This document shows positions 22,037-31,006 of a stretch of DNA of 64,000 nucleotides, in pieces. Position 1 is the stretch's first letter, and each line of letters opens with the position of its first letter. This DNA comes from Mycobacterium sp. SMC-4 (GTDB lineage: Bacteria; Actinomycetota; Actinomycetes; Mycobacteriales; Mycobacteriaceae): contig NZ_CP079869.1 in assembly GCF_025263265.1 (NCBI RefSeq), positions 4,340,001-4,404,000 of the forward strand, read 5' to 3'. The position numbers and the translations under genes are program-made. The notes beneath the pieces were generated by a model. It was given only the letters and a program-made list of their open reading frames with translations. It did no database searches and was not told where the DNA came from.

Positions 22037-23707
22037 ATGGCGCGTACGTCTGTCGGTCGGGCCGCGGTCGCGGCGGCTGCGGTGAGTGTCGGACTCACCG
22101 TGCCGTTCGCCGCCGGCGCAGCGCCGACACCTCCGACCCCGGGTCACCTGTCGATTTCGATCGACGGCGAACTCAAGCACCAGGAAGGCACCGCGACCGC
22201 CAGCTCCGCCGGCTTCGCTTCAGAGGCGATCGCCCGAGGTGCTGGAGCCAAGGCAGCGGCGCAGGCCGAGGACACGATCGCCGAAGCCACCGGTGACGGC
22301 GCCACCGCGGTGGCGGCGGGGATCGGAAACCTGGCCCGGGTGACCGGCGCAGGCAGCAGCGCGACGGTCAAAGGGCGGCGCAGTACCGCCATCGTCTCCG
22401 GAGACGGCATCAGAGTCTTCGTCGACGACGGCGACCACAACAGGGTCAGGGCCGAGGGTTCGAACTTCTCTCTCGTTCTGCGGGGCGTATTGAACGACGT
22501 CGACTACCGGGATGTGCACGCAGGCAGCTACGACCTGTTCGGCGACGGGAAGACCTTCTGCCGCAATGTCGAGTGCCCGACACGTCGCGACCCTGAACTC
22601 ATCGGGCATCGGATGCTCATCCTGGCGCCAGTGGGCGGGCCGCTGTTCGGGCTGTTCGGCAACGGTGTCGACGCCCCGGCCGACTGCATTGGCGAGGCGT
22701 GCAACGGCGGGCGTGGCGGACTGTTGTGGGGCAACGGCGGCGCCGGGGCCAACGGCGGTCACGGTGGCGCTGCCGGACTGTTCGGCAACGGCGGTCTCGG
22801 AGCGGCTGCCACCGCGACGACCGCGGCAGGCAACGGCGGGCGCGGCGGGTTGCTGATAGGCAACGGCGGCAACGGCGGCAACGCGAACGCAATCTTCACC
22901 ACCGCGGGTAACGGCGGCCACGCCGGCCTGCTGGGTAACGGCGGCCAGGGTGGATCGGCCACCGCAGACGGTGGCGACGGCGGTGACGGTGGCCGCGGCG
23001 GACTGCTGGCCGGAAATGGTGGCCGGGGTGGTGACGCCAGCGGTGACTACGGCACCGGAGGCGACGGCGGCAACGCCGTGACCGTCGGCACCGGCGGACG
23101 GGGCGGCAACGGCGGATCCGCCCAAGCGGGCTCGGGCTACGGCGGCGACGGCGGCCAGGGCGGATCGCTCGCCGGCCACGGTGGCCCCGGCGGAGATGCC
23201 AACGGCACCAAGACGGCAATCGCCGGATGGGGCGGCGACGCCCGGGGCACCGGCAACGGCGGGCAAGGGGGCAACGCCACCGCCACCAGACCCGACTTCG
23301 GAGTGGCCGTAGGCGGGGACGGCGGTGATGCCGGACAGTACGGCCGCGGCGGCCACGGCGGAGCGGCGACCGGTACCTTCGCCGGCATCGGCGGTGACGG
23401 CGGCAACGGCGGCAAGCGGCGCGGCAACGGCGGCGATGGTGGCGCAGGAATCGGAGACTCCGCGATCGGCATCGGCGGTGGCGGGGACGGCGGTGACGCG
23501 GGTGCGCGCGGTATCGGCAAGGGCGGAAAGGGCGGCCAGGGGACCGGGTGGTCGGGATCCGGGGGCAATGGCGGGGACGGCGGCGGCCGCTTCGGTTACG
23601 GTGGCGACGGTGGCGACGGGGAGCGCGTCGGTGGCACCGGAGGCAGCGCCCCCTCGGCGACGGGCAGAAACGGACGCGACGGCAGCAGCGGCCGAAGCGC
23701 CGACTGA
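22037..23707 (+). CDS. Secreted PGRS-type glycine-rich repeat protein without a PE domain
   Basis: The 556-residue protein begins with a Sec signal peptide (VAAAAVSVGLTVPFAAGAA), not a PE domain. Residues about 30-220 form a non-repetitive domain of unknown family; then from residue 222 to the end the sequence is nearly all GGxGG repeats (GNGG, GDGG, GRGG), like the PGRS region of PE_PGRS proteins, which fold as polyglycine-type sheets with calcium sites. The repeat opens with a Cys pair (DCIGEACNGG). No sortase or membrane anchor is seen at the C-terminus. GAGAGGG precedes the ATG; an open frame continues upstream through the leader but would hide the signal peptide. It lies between mfd and tetR, where M. 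tuberculosis has no such gene. Confidence 0.82.
   Translation: MARTSVGRAAVAAAAVSVGLTVPFAAGAAPTPPTPGHLSISIDGELKHQEGTATASSAGFASEAIARGAGAKAAAQAEDTIAEATGDGATAVAAGIGNLARVTGAGSSATVKGRRSTAIVSGDGIRVFVDDGDHNRVRAEGSNFSLVLRGVLNDVDYRDVHAGSYDLFGDGKTFCRNVECPTRRDPELIGHRMLILAPVGGPLFGLFGNGVDAPADCIGEACNGGRGGLLWGNGGAGANGGHGGAAGLFGNGGLGAAATATTAAGNGGRGGLLIGNGGNGGNANAIFTTAGNGGHAGLLGNGGQGGSATADGGDGGDGGRGGLLAGNGGRGGDASGDYGTGGDGGNAVTVGTGGRGGNGGSAQAGSGYGGDGGQGGSLAGHGGPGGDANGTKTAIAGWGGDARGTGNGGQGGNATATRPDFGVAVGGDGGDAGQYGRGGHGGAATGTFAGIGGDGGNGGKRRGNGGDGGAGIGDSAIGIGGGGDGGDAGARGIGKGGKGGQGTGWSGSGGNGGDGGGRFGYGGDGGDGERVGGTGGSAPSATGRNGRDGSSGRSAD
22703..23690 (+). repeat. Glycine-coding PGRS repeat tract
   Basis: About 1 kb of GGCGGC-rich DNA made of short degenerate units coding GGxGGx. 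It is coding repeat within the secreted protein gene and explains several long open frames on the opposite strand. Such tracts are prone to slippage and to assembly errors. Confidence 0.85.
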
Positions 23708-23712
23708 CCGCG

Positions 23713-24348
23713 TTATTCCTCGTGCAGGGTCGGGTCGGACTCCAGATGCGTCAGGCCGTTCCAGCACAGGTTCACCAGGTGTGCGGCGACCACCTCTTTC
23801 TTCGGCTCGCGCACGTCGAGCCACCACTGGGCGGCCATCGACACCGAGCCGACCAGGGCCTGGGCGTACAGCGGTGCGAGGTCGGGATCGAGCCCGCGCC
23901 GGGAGAAGTCACCGGCCAGAATCGACGCCACCTGGCTGACCGCATCGTTGAGCAGCGTCGAATAGGTGCCCTGGGTGATGCTGGCCGGTGAGTCACGGAT
24001 CAGGATCCGGAATCCATCCGTGTGTTCCTCAACGTAGGTCAGCAGCGCCAGCGCGACCCGCTCGACACGGACCCGGGACCGGTTGTTGGTCAGCGACGAC
24101 GTGATGCCGTCGAGCAGCGCGGACATCTCGCGGTCGACGACCACCGCGTAAAGGCCCTCCTTACCGCCGAAGTGCTCGTAGACCACCGGTTTGCTCACGT
24201 TGGCGCGCAGCGCGATCTCCTCGACCGAGGTGGCGTCGAAGCCACGCTCGGCGAACAGCGATTTGGCGATCTCGACCAATTGCTGGCGCCGTTCGGTGCC
24301 CGTCATCCGGGCCCGTGGGGCGCGCAGCTCCTTCTCCGTTCCAGCCAC
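23713..24348 (-). CDS. TetR-family transcriptional regulator (Rv1019-like)
   Basis: The 211-residue protein has a TetR N-terminal HTH (residues 20-65: ERRQQLVEIAKSLFAERGF and ALRANVSKPVVYEHFGGKE) and an all-helical ligand domain with WWLDV near residue 180. The inducer is unknown. The GTG at 24348 follows a TACGCT box by six bases, so the mRNA is probably leaderless; an ATG ten codons upstream is less likely. It is divergent from pucR (50 bp between starts) and convergent with the PGRS gene, whose stop is 5 bp away. Its place near mfd corresponds to Rv1019 in M. tuberculosis. Confidence 0.87.
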   Translation of the reverse strand: MAGTEKELRAPRARMTGTERRQQLVEIAKSLFAERGFDATSVEEIALRANVSKPVVYEHFGGKEGLYAVVVDREMSALLDGITSSLTNNRSRVRVERVALALLTYVEEHTDGFRILIRDSPASITQGTYSTLLNDAVSQVASILAGDFSRRGLDPDLAPLYAQALVGSVSMAAQWWLDVREPKKEVVAAHLVNLCWNGLTHLESDPTLHEE

Positions 24349-24398
24349 GGCTTCAGCGTAGAGGGTGATTGCCGCCACACCGGGTAGCGTCAGGCACC

Positions 24399-25910
24399 GT
24401 GATCACGCTGGACCGGCTGATCAATGTCCTCGGGGGATACGGCGCTCGGCTGCGCGTCACCTCGGTCGTCAGGTCGACCGAGCTGCGTAGCGTGGTGCTA
24501 CCCGAGGTCGTCGACGGCCGCACCGTGTCGGGTGACGTTTTGCTGGCCGTCGGCGCGTCAACGGCAGAGGAGGCACTGCAGTGGGCGCGGTCGGCCCGCG
24601 CCGCGGTCGTGATCATCCGCCACACCGAGTCGGCGCTCCCCGCCGAGCCCGCCGACATCGCCGTGGTGGCGATCGACTCGGCGATGCCGTGGAGCGACTT
24701 CGCCGCCATTGTCTACGGGCTGGTGATGGAGGGCCGCGAAACCGAGTCCGGCCGCGGCCCGACCGACCTGTTCGCGCTGGCCGACAGTCTCGCCGGAGCG
24801 CTCGGCGGTCCCGTGGTCATCGAGGACCGGCTCTCCCAGGTGCTGGCCTACTCGCGGGCGCAGGAGTCCGCCGACCCGGCGCGGGTCGCCACCATCCTGG
24901 CGCGCCAGGCTCCACCGGAGCTACGCGCGGTGTTCGAGCAGCACGGGGTCTTCAGCCACCTGGCCGGGTCCGACGAGCCGATGTTCGTGCCCGGTGACGA
25001 CGCGACCGGTCTGCGCGGTCGCATGGTGGTGGCCGCCCGCGCCGGGCGCGAGCTGCTCGGCTCGATCTGGGTGGCCTGCGCGGCGCCGCTGACCGGGCCC
25101 CAGGCATCCGCGCTCGCCGAAGGCGCACACACCGTGGCGCTGCATCTGCTGCGCTCGAGGGCCAGTGCGGACCTCGAGCGGCAGGTGGAGTCGGAACTGG
25201 TGATTCGGCTACTGGAGAGCCCCGCCGATGCCGCCACCGTGGCCAGCCGGCTGGGCCTGCCGCAGGCCGACCTGCGGGTGATCGCGGTGCGCGCCCACCA
25301 GGGCGGGCAGGGTCACGCGGCGCTGCTGCAGGTCTTCGAACGTGCCACCGCAGGTTTCGGCTGGTCACGCCCATCGCGCAGCGCGCTGGCCGGTACCACC
25401 GTCTACACCGTGCTGGCCGCGCCGGAGGCCGCCGCCGCGCGCGCCTGGGTCGACGGTCTGGTCACCACGCTGACCGCGCAGGTGGTCGTCGCCGCCGGCA
25501 TCAGCGCACCGGCCGACGCCACCGGCCTGGCCGCCGCGCGGACTGAGGCCGATGAGTGCCTGGCCCTGCAGGAGAGCGCCAACCCACCGGCCTTCCCGGC
25601 CTACGACGAGTCGTGGGACGACCTGCTGCTGCAACGGCTACGCACAGCGGCGCGGTCGGGCCGCACCCGGCCCCGCGGTGTGGTCGCCGAGCTGCGCGAC
25701 CATGACCGCCTTCACCGCACCGCCTACGTGGACACCCTGCGTGCCTGGCTGCAGGAGCACGGCGATCCGGCGCGAACCGCCGCGCGACTGGGTGTGCACG
25801 AGAACACCGTCCGCTATCGGATGCGGCGGATGACCGAGGTCACCGATCTGCGTCTCGACGACGCACACAAACGGTTCGCGATGATGATCGAGTTGACCGT
25901 TCTGGACTGA
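24399..25910 (+). CDS. PucR/CdaR-family transcriptional regulator
   Basis: The 503-residue protein has the PucR layout: an N-terminal purine-catabolism-type sensor region (residues 1-130), a GAF-like or GGDEF-like middle, and a C-terminal HTH_30 helix-turn-helix with DPARTAARLGVHENTVRYRMRRM. Such regulators control purine, amino-acid or sugar-acid use. It lies directly upstream of a D-amino-acid dehydrogenase-like gene, the likely target. The GTG at 24399 follows a TAGCGT box by eight bases. The inducer cannot be predicted. Confidence 0.88.
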   Translation: MITLDRLINVLGGYGARLRVTSVVRSTELRSVVLPEVVDGRTVSGDVLLAVGASTAEEALQWARSARAAVVIIRHTESALPAEPADIAVVAIDSAMPWSDFAAIVYGLVMEGRETESGRGPTDLFALADSLAGALGGPVVIEDRLSQVLAYSRAQESADPARVATILARQAPPELRAVFEQHGVFSHLAGSDEPMFVPGDDATGLRGRMVVAARAGRELLGSIWVACAAPLTGPQASALAEGAHTVALHLLRSRASADLERQVESELVIRLLESPADAATVASRLGLPQADLRVIAVRAHQGGQGHAALLQVFERATAGFGWSRPSRSALAGTTVYTVLAAPEAAAARAWVDGLVTTLTAQVVVAAGISAPADATGLAAARTEADECLALQESANPPAFPAYDESWDDLLLQRLRTAARSGRTRPRGVVAELRDHDRLHRTAYVDTLRAWLQEHGDPARTAARLGVHENTVRYRMRRMTEVTDLRLDDAHKRFAMMIELTVLD

Positions 25911-25945
25911 CGTTTGTCCCCAGGCGACACCATCTCGCGGTTGAT

Positions 25946-25962
25946 TTGTCGAATTTTGACAA
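25946..25962. promoter_or_regulatory. Palindrome between pucR and dadA, candidate operator
   Basis: TTGTCGAATTTTGACAA has 5-bp arms TTGTC/GACAA around an AT-rich centre in an otherwise GC-rich 128-bp gap. It lies about 75 bp before the dadA start and may be bound by the PucR-type regulator encoded just upstream. Confidence 0.4.
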
Positions 25963-26038
25963 CCCCCGCCGGTGGGTCCGGCCCGACCATGGAGCCATCG
26001 AACGGCACACATACCGGCACCGACGGGGAGGAATGGCG

Positions 26039-27325
26039 ATGGCGGGCAGGTCAGGGATAAACGACGGTCCCCGATCCGTGGTCGTCGTCGGCGCCGGCAT
26101 CGTCGGGCTGTCCGCCGCATGGTTCCTGCAGGAGCGCGGCGTCGAGGTCACCGTCGTGGACCGCGACGGTGTCGCCGCCGGTGCCTCGTGGGGCAACGCA
26201 GGATGGATCGCGCCGGCACTGACCGCACCGCTGAACTCGCCGGCGGTGCTGCGGGCCGGGCTGCGGTCGCTGGCCGATCCCGGCGCAGCGCTGCACATTC
26301 CGCTGCGCCCCGACAGCGCCTTGGTGCGCTTCTTGACGCGGTTCGCCGCGCACTGCCGGCCGTCGGTGTGGCAGGACGCCGTGGCCGCCAACGCCGTCCT
26401 CAACGACGAGGCGATCGAGACCTACGACGTCCTGGTGGCCAACGGGGTGGAAGCCCCGGTCACCGACACGTCGATCTCGGTGGCGTTCCGGGACCCGCGC
26501 AATGCCCGTGGATTCCTGACCGAGTTGAACCACATGCGTACCACCGGCCATGAGCTGCAGACCGAGCTGCTGAACGGCAGCGCACTGCGCGAACAGATGC
26601 CGCTGGCGTCGTCGGGCGTCGCCACCGTCGTCATCGTGTCCGGGCAGCGGTTCGTCGACCCGGGCCGGTTCACCCGCGCGCTGGGCCGCGCGGTGGTCGA
26701 GCGCGGCGGACACATCGTCACCGGCGAGGCCACCGGCTGGTCGGGAACTCGCGGCGAGCTGCGGGTGCGGCGACGCGACGGCGAACCCCTGCCCGCCGAC
26801 GCGGTGGTTCTGGCTGCCGGCGCGTGGCTGCCGGCGCTGACCGGCCGCCGGGTCCGAGTCCGGGTTCAGGCAGGCCGCGGTTACTCGTTCACCGTGCCCG
26901 TCGACCGCGCGGTGCCCGGCCCGATCTACCTGCCTGAGGCTCGGGTCGCCTGCACCCCGTACCACGGCGGTCTGCGGGTGGCAGGAACCATGGAGTTCCG
27001 GCGTCCGGACGAACCGTTGATGCCGCGCCGAATCGACGCCATCGTCGCGTCGGCGGCCCCGCTGCTCGACGGTGTGCGCTGGCATCAGCGGCACGACCTG
27101 TGGGTCGGCTCACGCCCGGTCAGCGACGACGGCAAACCGCTGATCGGCCTGCTCGAACCCGGCGTTTTCGTCGCCGGCGGCCACGGCATGTGGGGTCTGG
27201 CCCACGGGCCGGCCACCGGCCGGCTGCTGGCCGAGCAGATCATCACCGGCAAACAACCCGAGGTGCTGCGGCCGTTCGACCCGCTGCGGCGAGGATCTCC
27301 GGCCACCGACCCGACCGACACCTGA
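26039..27325 (+). CDS. FAD-dependent D-amino-acid dehydrogenase-like oxidoreductase
   Basis: The 428-residue DAO-family flavoprotein has the dinucleotide motif SVVVVGAGIVGLSAAWFLQERG at its N-terminus, the GASWGNAGWI segment typical of DadA, and GVFVAGGHGMWGLAHGPATGRLLAE near the C-terminus. It probably deaminates D-amino acids and passes electrons to the membrane chain, but proline- or sarcosine-like substrates are possible. Two ATGs are near; the one at 26039 is seven bases from GGGGAGG, while 26033 is too close. The PucR-type regulator upstream suggests induction by the substrate. A strong hairpin at 27357-27394 ends the unit. Confidence 0.85.
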   Translation: MAGRSGINDGPRSVVVVGAGIVGLSAAWFLQERGVEVTVVDRDGVAAGASWGNAGWIAPALTAPLNSPAVLRAGLRSLADPGAALHIPLRPDSALVRFLTRFAAHCRPSVWQDAVAANAVLNDEAIETYDVLVANGVEAPVTDTSISVAFRDPRNARGFLTELNHMRTTGHELQTELLNGSALREQMPLASSGVATVVIVSGQRFVDPGRFTRALGRAVVERGGHIVTGEATGWSGTRGELRVRRRDGEPLPADAVVLAAGAWLPALTGRRVRVRVQAGRGYSFTVPVDRAVPGPIYLPEARVACTPYHGGLRVAGTMEFRRPDEPLMPRRIDAIVASAAPLLDGVRWHQRHDLWVGSRPVSDDGKPLIGLLEPGVFVAGGHGMWGLAHGPATGRLLAEQIITGKQPEVLRPFDPLRRGSPATDPTDT

Positions 27326-27356
27326 CATCTGCGCCCTCGACCGAGGGCTCCCCAGC

Positions 27357-27394
27357 CGTCAGGGGCGGCGCCGTTCCTCGGCCCGCCCCTGACG
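27357..27394 (+). terminator. Hairpin terminator after dadA
   Basis: A perfect 12-bp stem, CGTCAGGGGCGG (27357-27368) and CCGCCCCTGACG (27383-27394), with a 14-nt loop lies 31 bp after the dadA stop. It lacks a T-run, as is common in mycobacteria, and ends 31 bp before the next gene. Confidence 0.6.
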
Positions 27395-27425
27395 ACGATC
27401 ACTCCCATCGGAAGGACGAATCCTC

Positions 27426-27905
27426 GTGTACGACACCGACCGCATCTGGATGACACCGCAGACCCGGCAGAGCCTGGAAGCCGAACTGGCCGCCCTGCTG
27501 GCACTGCCGAACTCCGCCGACGTCGACGACACCGAGCGCACCGACCAGGTGGTGGACGCCTGGCTGGCCCGCAAAGAACGCATCCGCGAGATCCACGAAC
27601 TGTTGAGCAGGGCTGACGGTTCGGAGCTCCCGCCCGACGACGGCATCGTCGAACCGGGCATGGTGGTGACCGTCCGCTACGAGGACACCGGCGAATCGGA
27701 GGCGTTCCTGCTCGGCACTCGCGGCACCTCCGACACCGAGCTCGACGTCTACACCGTCAACTCCCCGCTGGGCAGTGCGCTGCTGGGCGCAAAGGCCGGT
27801 GAGCAGCGCAGCTACCAGTTACCCAACGGCACCGTTCAGCAGGTTACGGTGCTGACGGCCAAACCCTTCGGCGCCCACGCACTCGACAACGCCGCGACAG
27901 GTTGA
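27426..27905 (+). CDS. GreA/GreB-family transcription elongation factor-like protein
   Basis: The 159-residue protein has a short N-terminal helical region in place of a full coiled coil (MTPQTRQSLEAELAALLAL) and a C-terminal FKBP-like Gre domain (VEPGMVVTVRYEDT, SPLGSALLGAKAGEQRSYQLPNG). It resembles short Gre relatives such as Rnk or Rv3788, which bind the RNA polymerase secondary channel. Whether it stimulates cleavage or blocks the channel cannot be told. The GTG at 27426 has GAAGGA about ten bases upstream. It lies between dadA and tRNA-Gln. Confidence 0.8.
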   Translation: MYDTDRIWMTPQTRQSLEAELAALLALPNSADVDDTERTDQVVDAWLARKERIREIHELLSRADGSELPPDDGIVEPGMVVTVRYEDTGESEAFLLGTRGTSDTELDVYTVNSPLGSALLGAKAGEQRSYQLPNGTVQQVTVLTAKPFGAHALDNAATG

Positions 27906-27956
27906 CCCGCACGTCGGATAAAGTGCACGCGTACGAGACGTCCGATCCGTCTCCGA

Positions 27957-28028
27957 TCCGTCGTGGTGTAATCGGCAGCACCTCTGATTTTGGTTCAGAT
28001 AGTTCAGGTTCGAGTCCTGGCGACGGAG
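27957..28028 (+). tRNA. tRNA-Gln (TTG)
   Basis: The acceptor stem TCCGTCG pairs with CGACGGA; the anticodon arm TCTGA/TCAGA holds the loop TTTTGGT with anticodon TTG; the T arm has GGTTCGAGTCC. After the discriminator G the genome reads CA, so CCA is not fully encoded. It lies just upstream of glmU, as in M. tuberculosis. Confidence 0.95.
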
Positions 28029-28086
28029 CACATCATCGCGAGCGTGCGCCTGCGCTGACACGCGCGTTCGCGGGGGAAGGACGAAT

Positions 28087-29556
28087 ATGGCTCAGGCCGC
28101 GGTTCTGATCCTGGCCGCCGGTGCGGGCACCCGGATGAAGTCGGACACCCCCAAGGTGCTGCACACCCTGGGCGGGCGCAGCATGCTGGCCCACGCGCTG
28201 CATGCGGTGGCCGAGCTTGACCCGGGACACGTGGTCGTGGTGGTCGGCAAAGACCGCGAGCTCGTCACGCCCGCAGCATTACAGATCGGGCAGCAGCTCG
28301 GACGAGACATCGAAATCGCCGTGCAGGAACAGCAACTCGGTACCGGCCACGCTGCCGAGTGCGGCCTGGCGGCGCTACCCGGGGACTTCGCCGGAACCGT
28401 CGTGGTCACCTCCGGCGACGTTCCGCTGCTCGACGCCGGCACCTTGGCAGGGCTGATCGGCACACACCAGACCGCGGGGGCCGCGGTCACGGTGTTGACC
28501 ACCACGCCGGCCGACCCGACCGGCTACGGACGCATCCTGCGCAATACCGACGGCGCGGTGACGGGCATCGTCGAGCAGGCCGATGCCACTGCGCAACAGC
28601 GGGCGATCACCGAGGTCAATGCCGGGGTGTACGCGTTCGACGCCGTTGCGCTGCGCTCGGCTCTGGCCCGGCTGCAATCCGACAACGCCCAGCATGAGCT
28701 GTACCTGACCGATGTGCTGGCCATCGCACGCGCCGACGGCCGGGTGGTGCGGGCCGAGCACGTTGCCGACAACATGCTGGTGGCCGGCGTCAATGACCGG
28801 GTGCAGCTCTCCGCGCTCGGGGCCGAGCTGAACCGGCGCATCGTCGCAGCCCACCAGCGCGCCGGGGTCACCGTGATCGACCCGGCGACCACCTGGATCG
28901 ACGTCGAGGTGACCATCGGCCGCGACACCACCGTTCGTCCGGGCACCCAGCTGCTGGGGAGCACCGTGATCGGCGCGCGGTGTCAGATCGGCCCGGACTG
29001 CACCCTGACCGATGTCACGGTGGGAGACGGCGCCGAGGTGGTACGCACCCACGGCAGCGCGTCGACGATCGGTGCGCACGCCGTCGTGGGACCGTTCACC
29101 TACCTGCGTCCCGGCACCGCGCTGGGTAGTGCCGGCAAGCTCGGCGCGTTCGTCGAAACCAAGAATGCGTCGATCGGCACTGGCACCAAGGTGCCGCATC
29201 TGACCTACGTCGGTGACGCCGACATCGGTGAGCACTCCAACATCGGCGCGTCCAGCGTGTTCGTCAACTACGACGGAGAAACGAAGAGTCGCACCACGAT
29301 TGGCTCTCACGTACGGACTGGGTCGGACACCATGTTCATCGCCCCGGTGACCGTCGGCGACGGCGCCTACACCGGCGCCGGCACGGTGGTCCGCGACGAC
29401 GTCCCGCCGGGGGCGCTGGCGGTGTCGGCCGGCCCGCAACGCAACATCGAGGGGTGGGTGGCGCGCAAGCGCCCCGGCAGCACCGCCGCGGCAGCGGCAG
29501 CAGCGGCGTCGGCGGCCGCGAGCGAAGAAGAACCTGGTGCAGCCACCGAGCGGTAG
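28087..29556 (+). CDS. glmU: Bifunctional UDP-GlcNAc pyrophosphorylase / GlcN-1-P acetyltransferase
   Basis: The 489-residue enzyme has the nucleotidyltransferase start [20 protein letters not shown] and a C-terminal left-handed beta-helix (from about residue 250) with the acetyltransferase loop near PFTYLRPGT. It makes UDP-GlcNAc for peptidoglycan and arabinogalactan linker synthesis in the cytosol. A low-complexity alanine-rich tail ends the protein, as in other mycobacteria. The start has GGAAGGA. prs and arsC follow on the same strand. Confidence 0.98.
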   Translation: MAQAAVLILAAGAGTRMKSDTPKVLHTLGGRSMLAHALHAVAELDPGHVVVVVGKDRELVTPAALQIGQQLGRDIEIAVQEQQLGTGHAAECGLAALPGDFAGTVVVTSGDVPLLDAGTLAGLIGTHQTAGAAVTVLTTTPADPTGYGRILRNTDGAVTGIVEQADATAQQRAITEVNAGVYAFDAVALRSALARLQSDNAQHELYLTDVLAIARADGRVVRAEHVADNMLVAGVNDRVQLSALGAELNRRIVAAHQRAGVTVIDPATTWIDVEVTIGRDTTVRPGTQLLGSTVIGARCQIGPDCTLTDVTVGDGAEVVRTHGSASTIGAHAVVGPFTYLRPGTALGSAGKLGAFVETKNASIGTGTKVPHLTYVGDADIGEHSNIGASSVFVNYDGETKSRTTIGSHVRTGSDTMFIAPVTVGDGAYTGAGTVVRDDVPPGALAVSAGPQRNIEGWVARKRPGSTAAAAAAAASAAASEEEPGAATER

Positions 29557-29658
29557 TGATCGGCGGCCTTTTGTTGGCATTCTGGTAACCCGCCAGCGCA
29601 GGTGCGTAACCGCTACGTACGATGGCCCCGTATCGATCCCCGACGCCGAGGGCAGCCC

Positions 29659-30639
29659 GTGAGCCACGAATGGACTGACAACCGCAAGAACCTGATGCTT
29701 TTCTCGGGTCGGGCGCACCCTGAGCTGGCCGACCAGGTCGCCAAGGAACTCGACGTCCCGGTGACCGCGCAAACTGCGCGAGTCTTCGCAAACGGCGAGA
29801 TCTTCGTCCGGTTCGACGAATCGGTCCGAGGATGCGACGCCTTCGTACTGCAAAGCCATCCCGCGCCGCTCAACGAATGGATCATGGAGCAACTGCTCAT
29901 GATCGACGCGCTAAAGCGGGGCAGCGCCAAACGCATCACCGCGATACTGCCGTTCTATCCCTATGCCCGGCAGGACAAGAAGCACCGTGGCCGCGAACCG
30001 ATCTCGGCCCGGCTGATCGCCGACTTGTTCAAGACTGCCGGCGCCGACCGTATCGTCACGGTCGACCTACACACCGACCAGATCCAGGGTTTCTTCGACG
30101 GCCCGGTCGACCACATGCGAGCGCAGAAGCTGCTCACCGGGTACATCGCCGAGAACTACTCCGAGCACGACATGGTGGTCGTCTCCCCCGACTCCGGCCG
30201 GGTCCGTGTCGCGGAGAAGTGGGCCGACGCGCTGGGCGGCGTTCCGCTCGCCTTCATCCACAAGACCCGGGATCCGCTGGTGCCCAACCAGGTGGTTTCC
30301 AACCGTGTGGTCGGTGACGTACGCGGCAAGACCTGTGTGTTGACCGACGACATGATCGACACCGGCGGCACCATCGCCGGCGCGGTGCGGTTACTCAAGC
30401 AGGACGGTGCCGGTGACGTGATCATCGCCGCAACCCACGGCGTCCTGTCCGACCCCGCACGGGATCGACTGGCCGACTCCGGTGCATGCGAAGTGATCGT
30501 CACCAATACACTTCCGATCAGCGAGGAGAAGCGTTTCCCGCAGCTGACCGTGCTGTCGATCGCCCCGCTACTGGCCAACACGATCCGCGCCGTGTTCGAC
30601 AACGGCTCGGTCACAAGCCTTTTCGACGGATCAGCCTGA
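29659..30639 (+). CDS. prs: Ribose-phosphate pyrophosphokinase (PRPP synthetase)
   Basis: The 326-residue enzyme has LFSGRAHPELADQVA at the start, the ATP flag-loop region PYARQDKKHRGREPISARL, DLHTDQIQGFFDGPVDH, and the PRPP loop DDMIDTGGTIAGA. It makes PRPP for nucleotides, His, Trp and, in mycobacteria, decaprenyl-phosphoryl arabinose. I chose the GTG at 29659, after GAGGG, because it gives the usual 326 residues; an ATG at 29602 would add 19 unrelated residues. The arsC gene starts directly after its stop. Confidence 0.97.
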   Translation: MSHEWTDNRKNLMLFSGRAHPELADQVAKELDVPVTAQTARVFANGEIFVRFDESVRGCDAFVLQSHPAPLNEWIMEQLLMIDALKRGSAKRITAILPFYPYARQDKKHRGREPISARLIADLFKTAGADRIVTVDLHTDQIQGFFDGPVDHMRAQKLLTGYIAENYSEHDMVVVSPDSGRVRVAEKWADALGGVPLAFIHKTRDPLVPNQVVSNRVVGDVRGKTCVLTDDMIDTGGTIAGAVRLLKQDGAGDVIIAATHGVLSDPARDRLADSGACEVIVTNTLPISEEKRFPQLTVLSIAPLLANTIRAVFDNGSVTSLFDGSA

Positions 30640-30640
30640 T

Positions 30641-31006
30641 ATGAGCGCCCGGTCCGATGGGCGGCCCGCCGCCCGCATCTACCACAACCCGAAGTGTTCG
30701 ACTTCACGCAAGACCCTGGATCTCTTGCGCGACAACGACATCGAACCCGAGGTGGTGCTGTACCTGAAGACACCTCCGACCCGGGCAGAGCTTGAGCAGC
30801 TGATCGGCGATGCCGACATCGACGTACGCACTGCGGTGCGCAAACGCGAGTCGCTCTACGCGGAGCTGAGACTGGCCGAGGCCTCGGACGACGAACTGCT
30901 CGACGCGATGGCCGAGCACCCCATCCTGATCGAGCGGCCTTTCGTGGTGACCGACAAAGGCACCCGCCTGGCCCGTCCACTCGACTCGGTGCGCGAAATT
31001 CTGTGA
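30641..31006 (+). CDS. arsC: ArsC-family (glutaredoxin-fold) arsenate reductase-like protein
   Basis: The 121-residue protein has the ArsC/Spx-type start IYHNPKCSTSRKTLDLL with the single catalytic cysteine at about residue 19, and the C-terminal LIERPFVVTDKGTRLARPL segment with the arginine that binds arsenate. It is unrelated in fold to the LMW-type ArsC at 1453. It begins one base after the prs stop and overlaps lpqT by four bases, so it is part of a housekeeping operon and not of an ars operon. A role in arsenate reduction is likely but unproved. Confidence 0.88.
   Translation: MSARSDGRPAARIYHNPKCSTSRKTLDLLRDNDIEPEVVLYLKTPPTRAELEQLIGDADIDVRTAVRKRESLYAELRLAEASDDELLDAMAEHPILIERPFVVTDKGTRLARPLDSVREIL

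Noticed and set aside
22037..22140. PE domain at the start of the PGRS proteins
   Set aside because: No PE motif or helix pair is present; both proteins have a signal peptide instead.
22703..23690. Short regular repeats that could look like a CRISPR array
   Set aside because: Units are degenerate, lie in frame, code for GGxGG and have no spacer/repeat periodicity or cas genes.
22220..23827. A long open frame opposite the PGRS repeat
   Set aside because: It is the reverse reading of GGCGGC-type codons (Ala/Pro/Arg-rich) and has no start signal.
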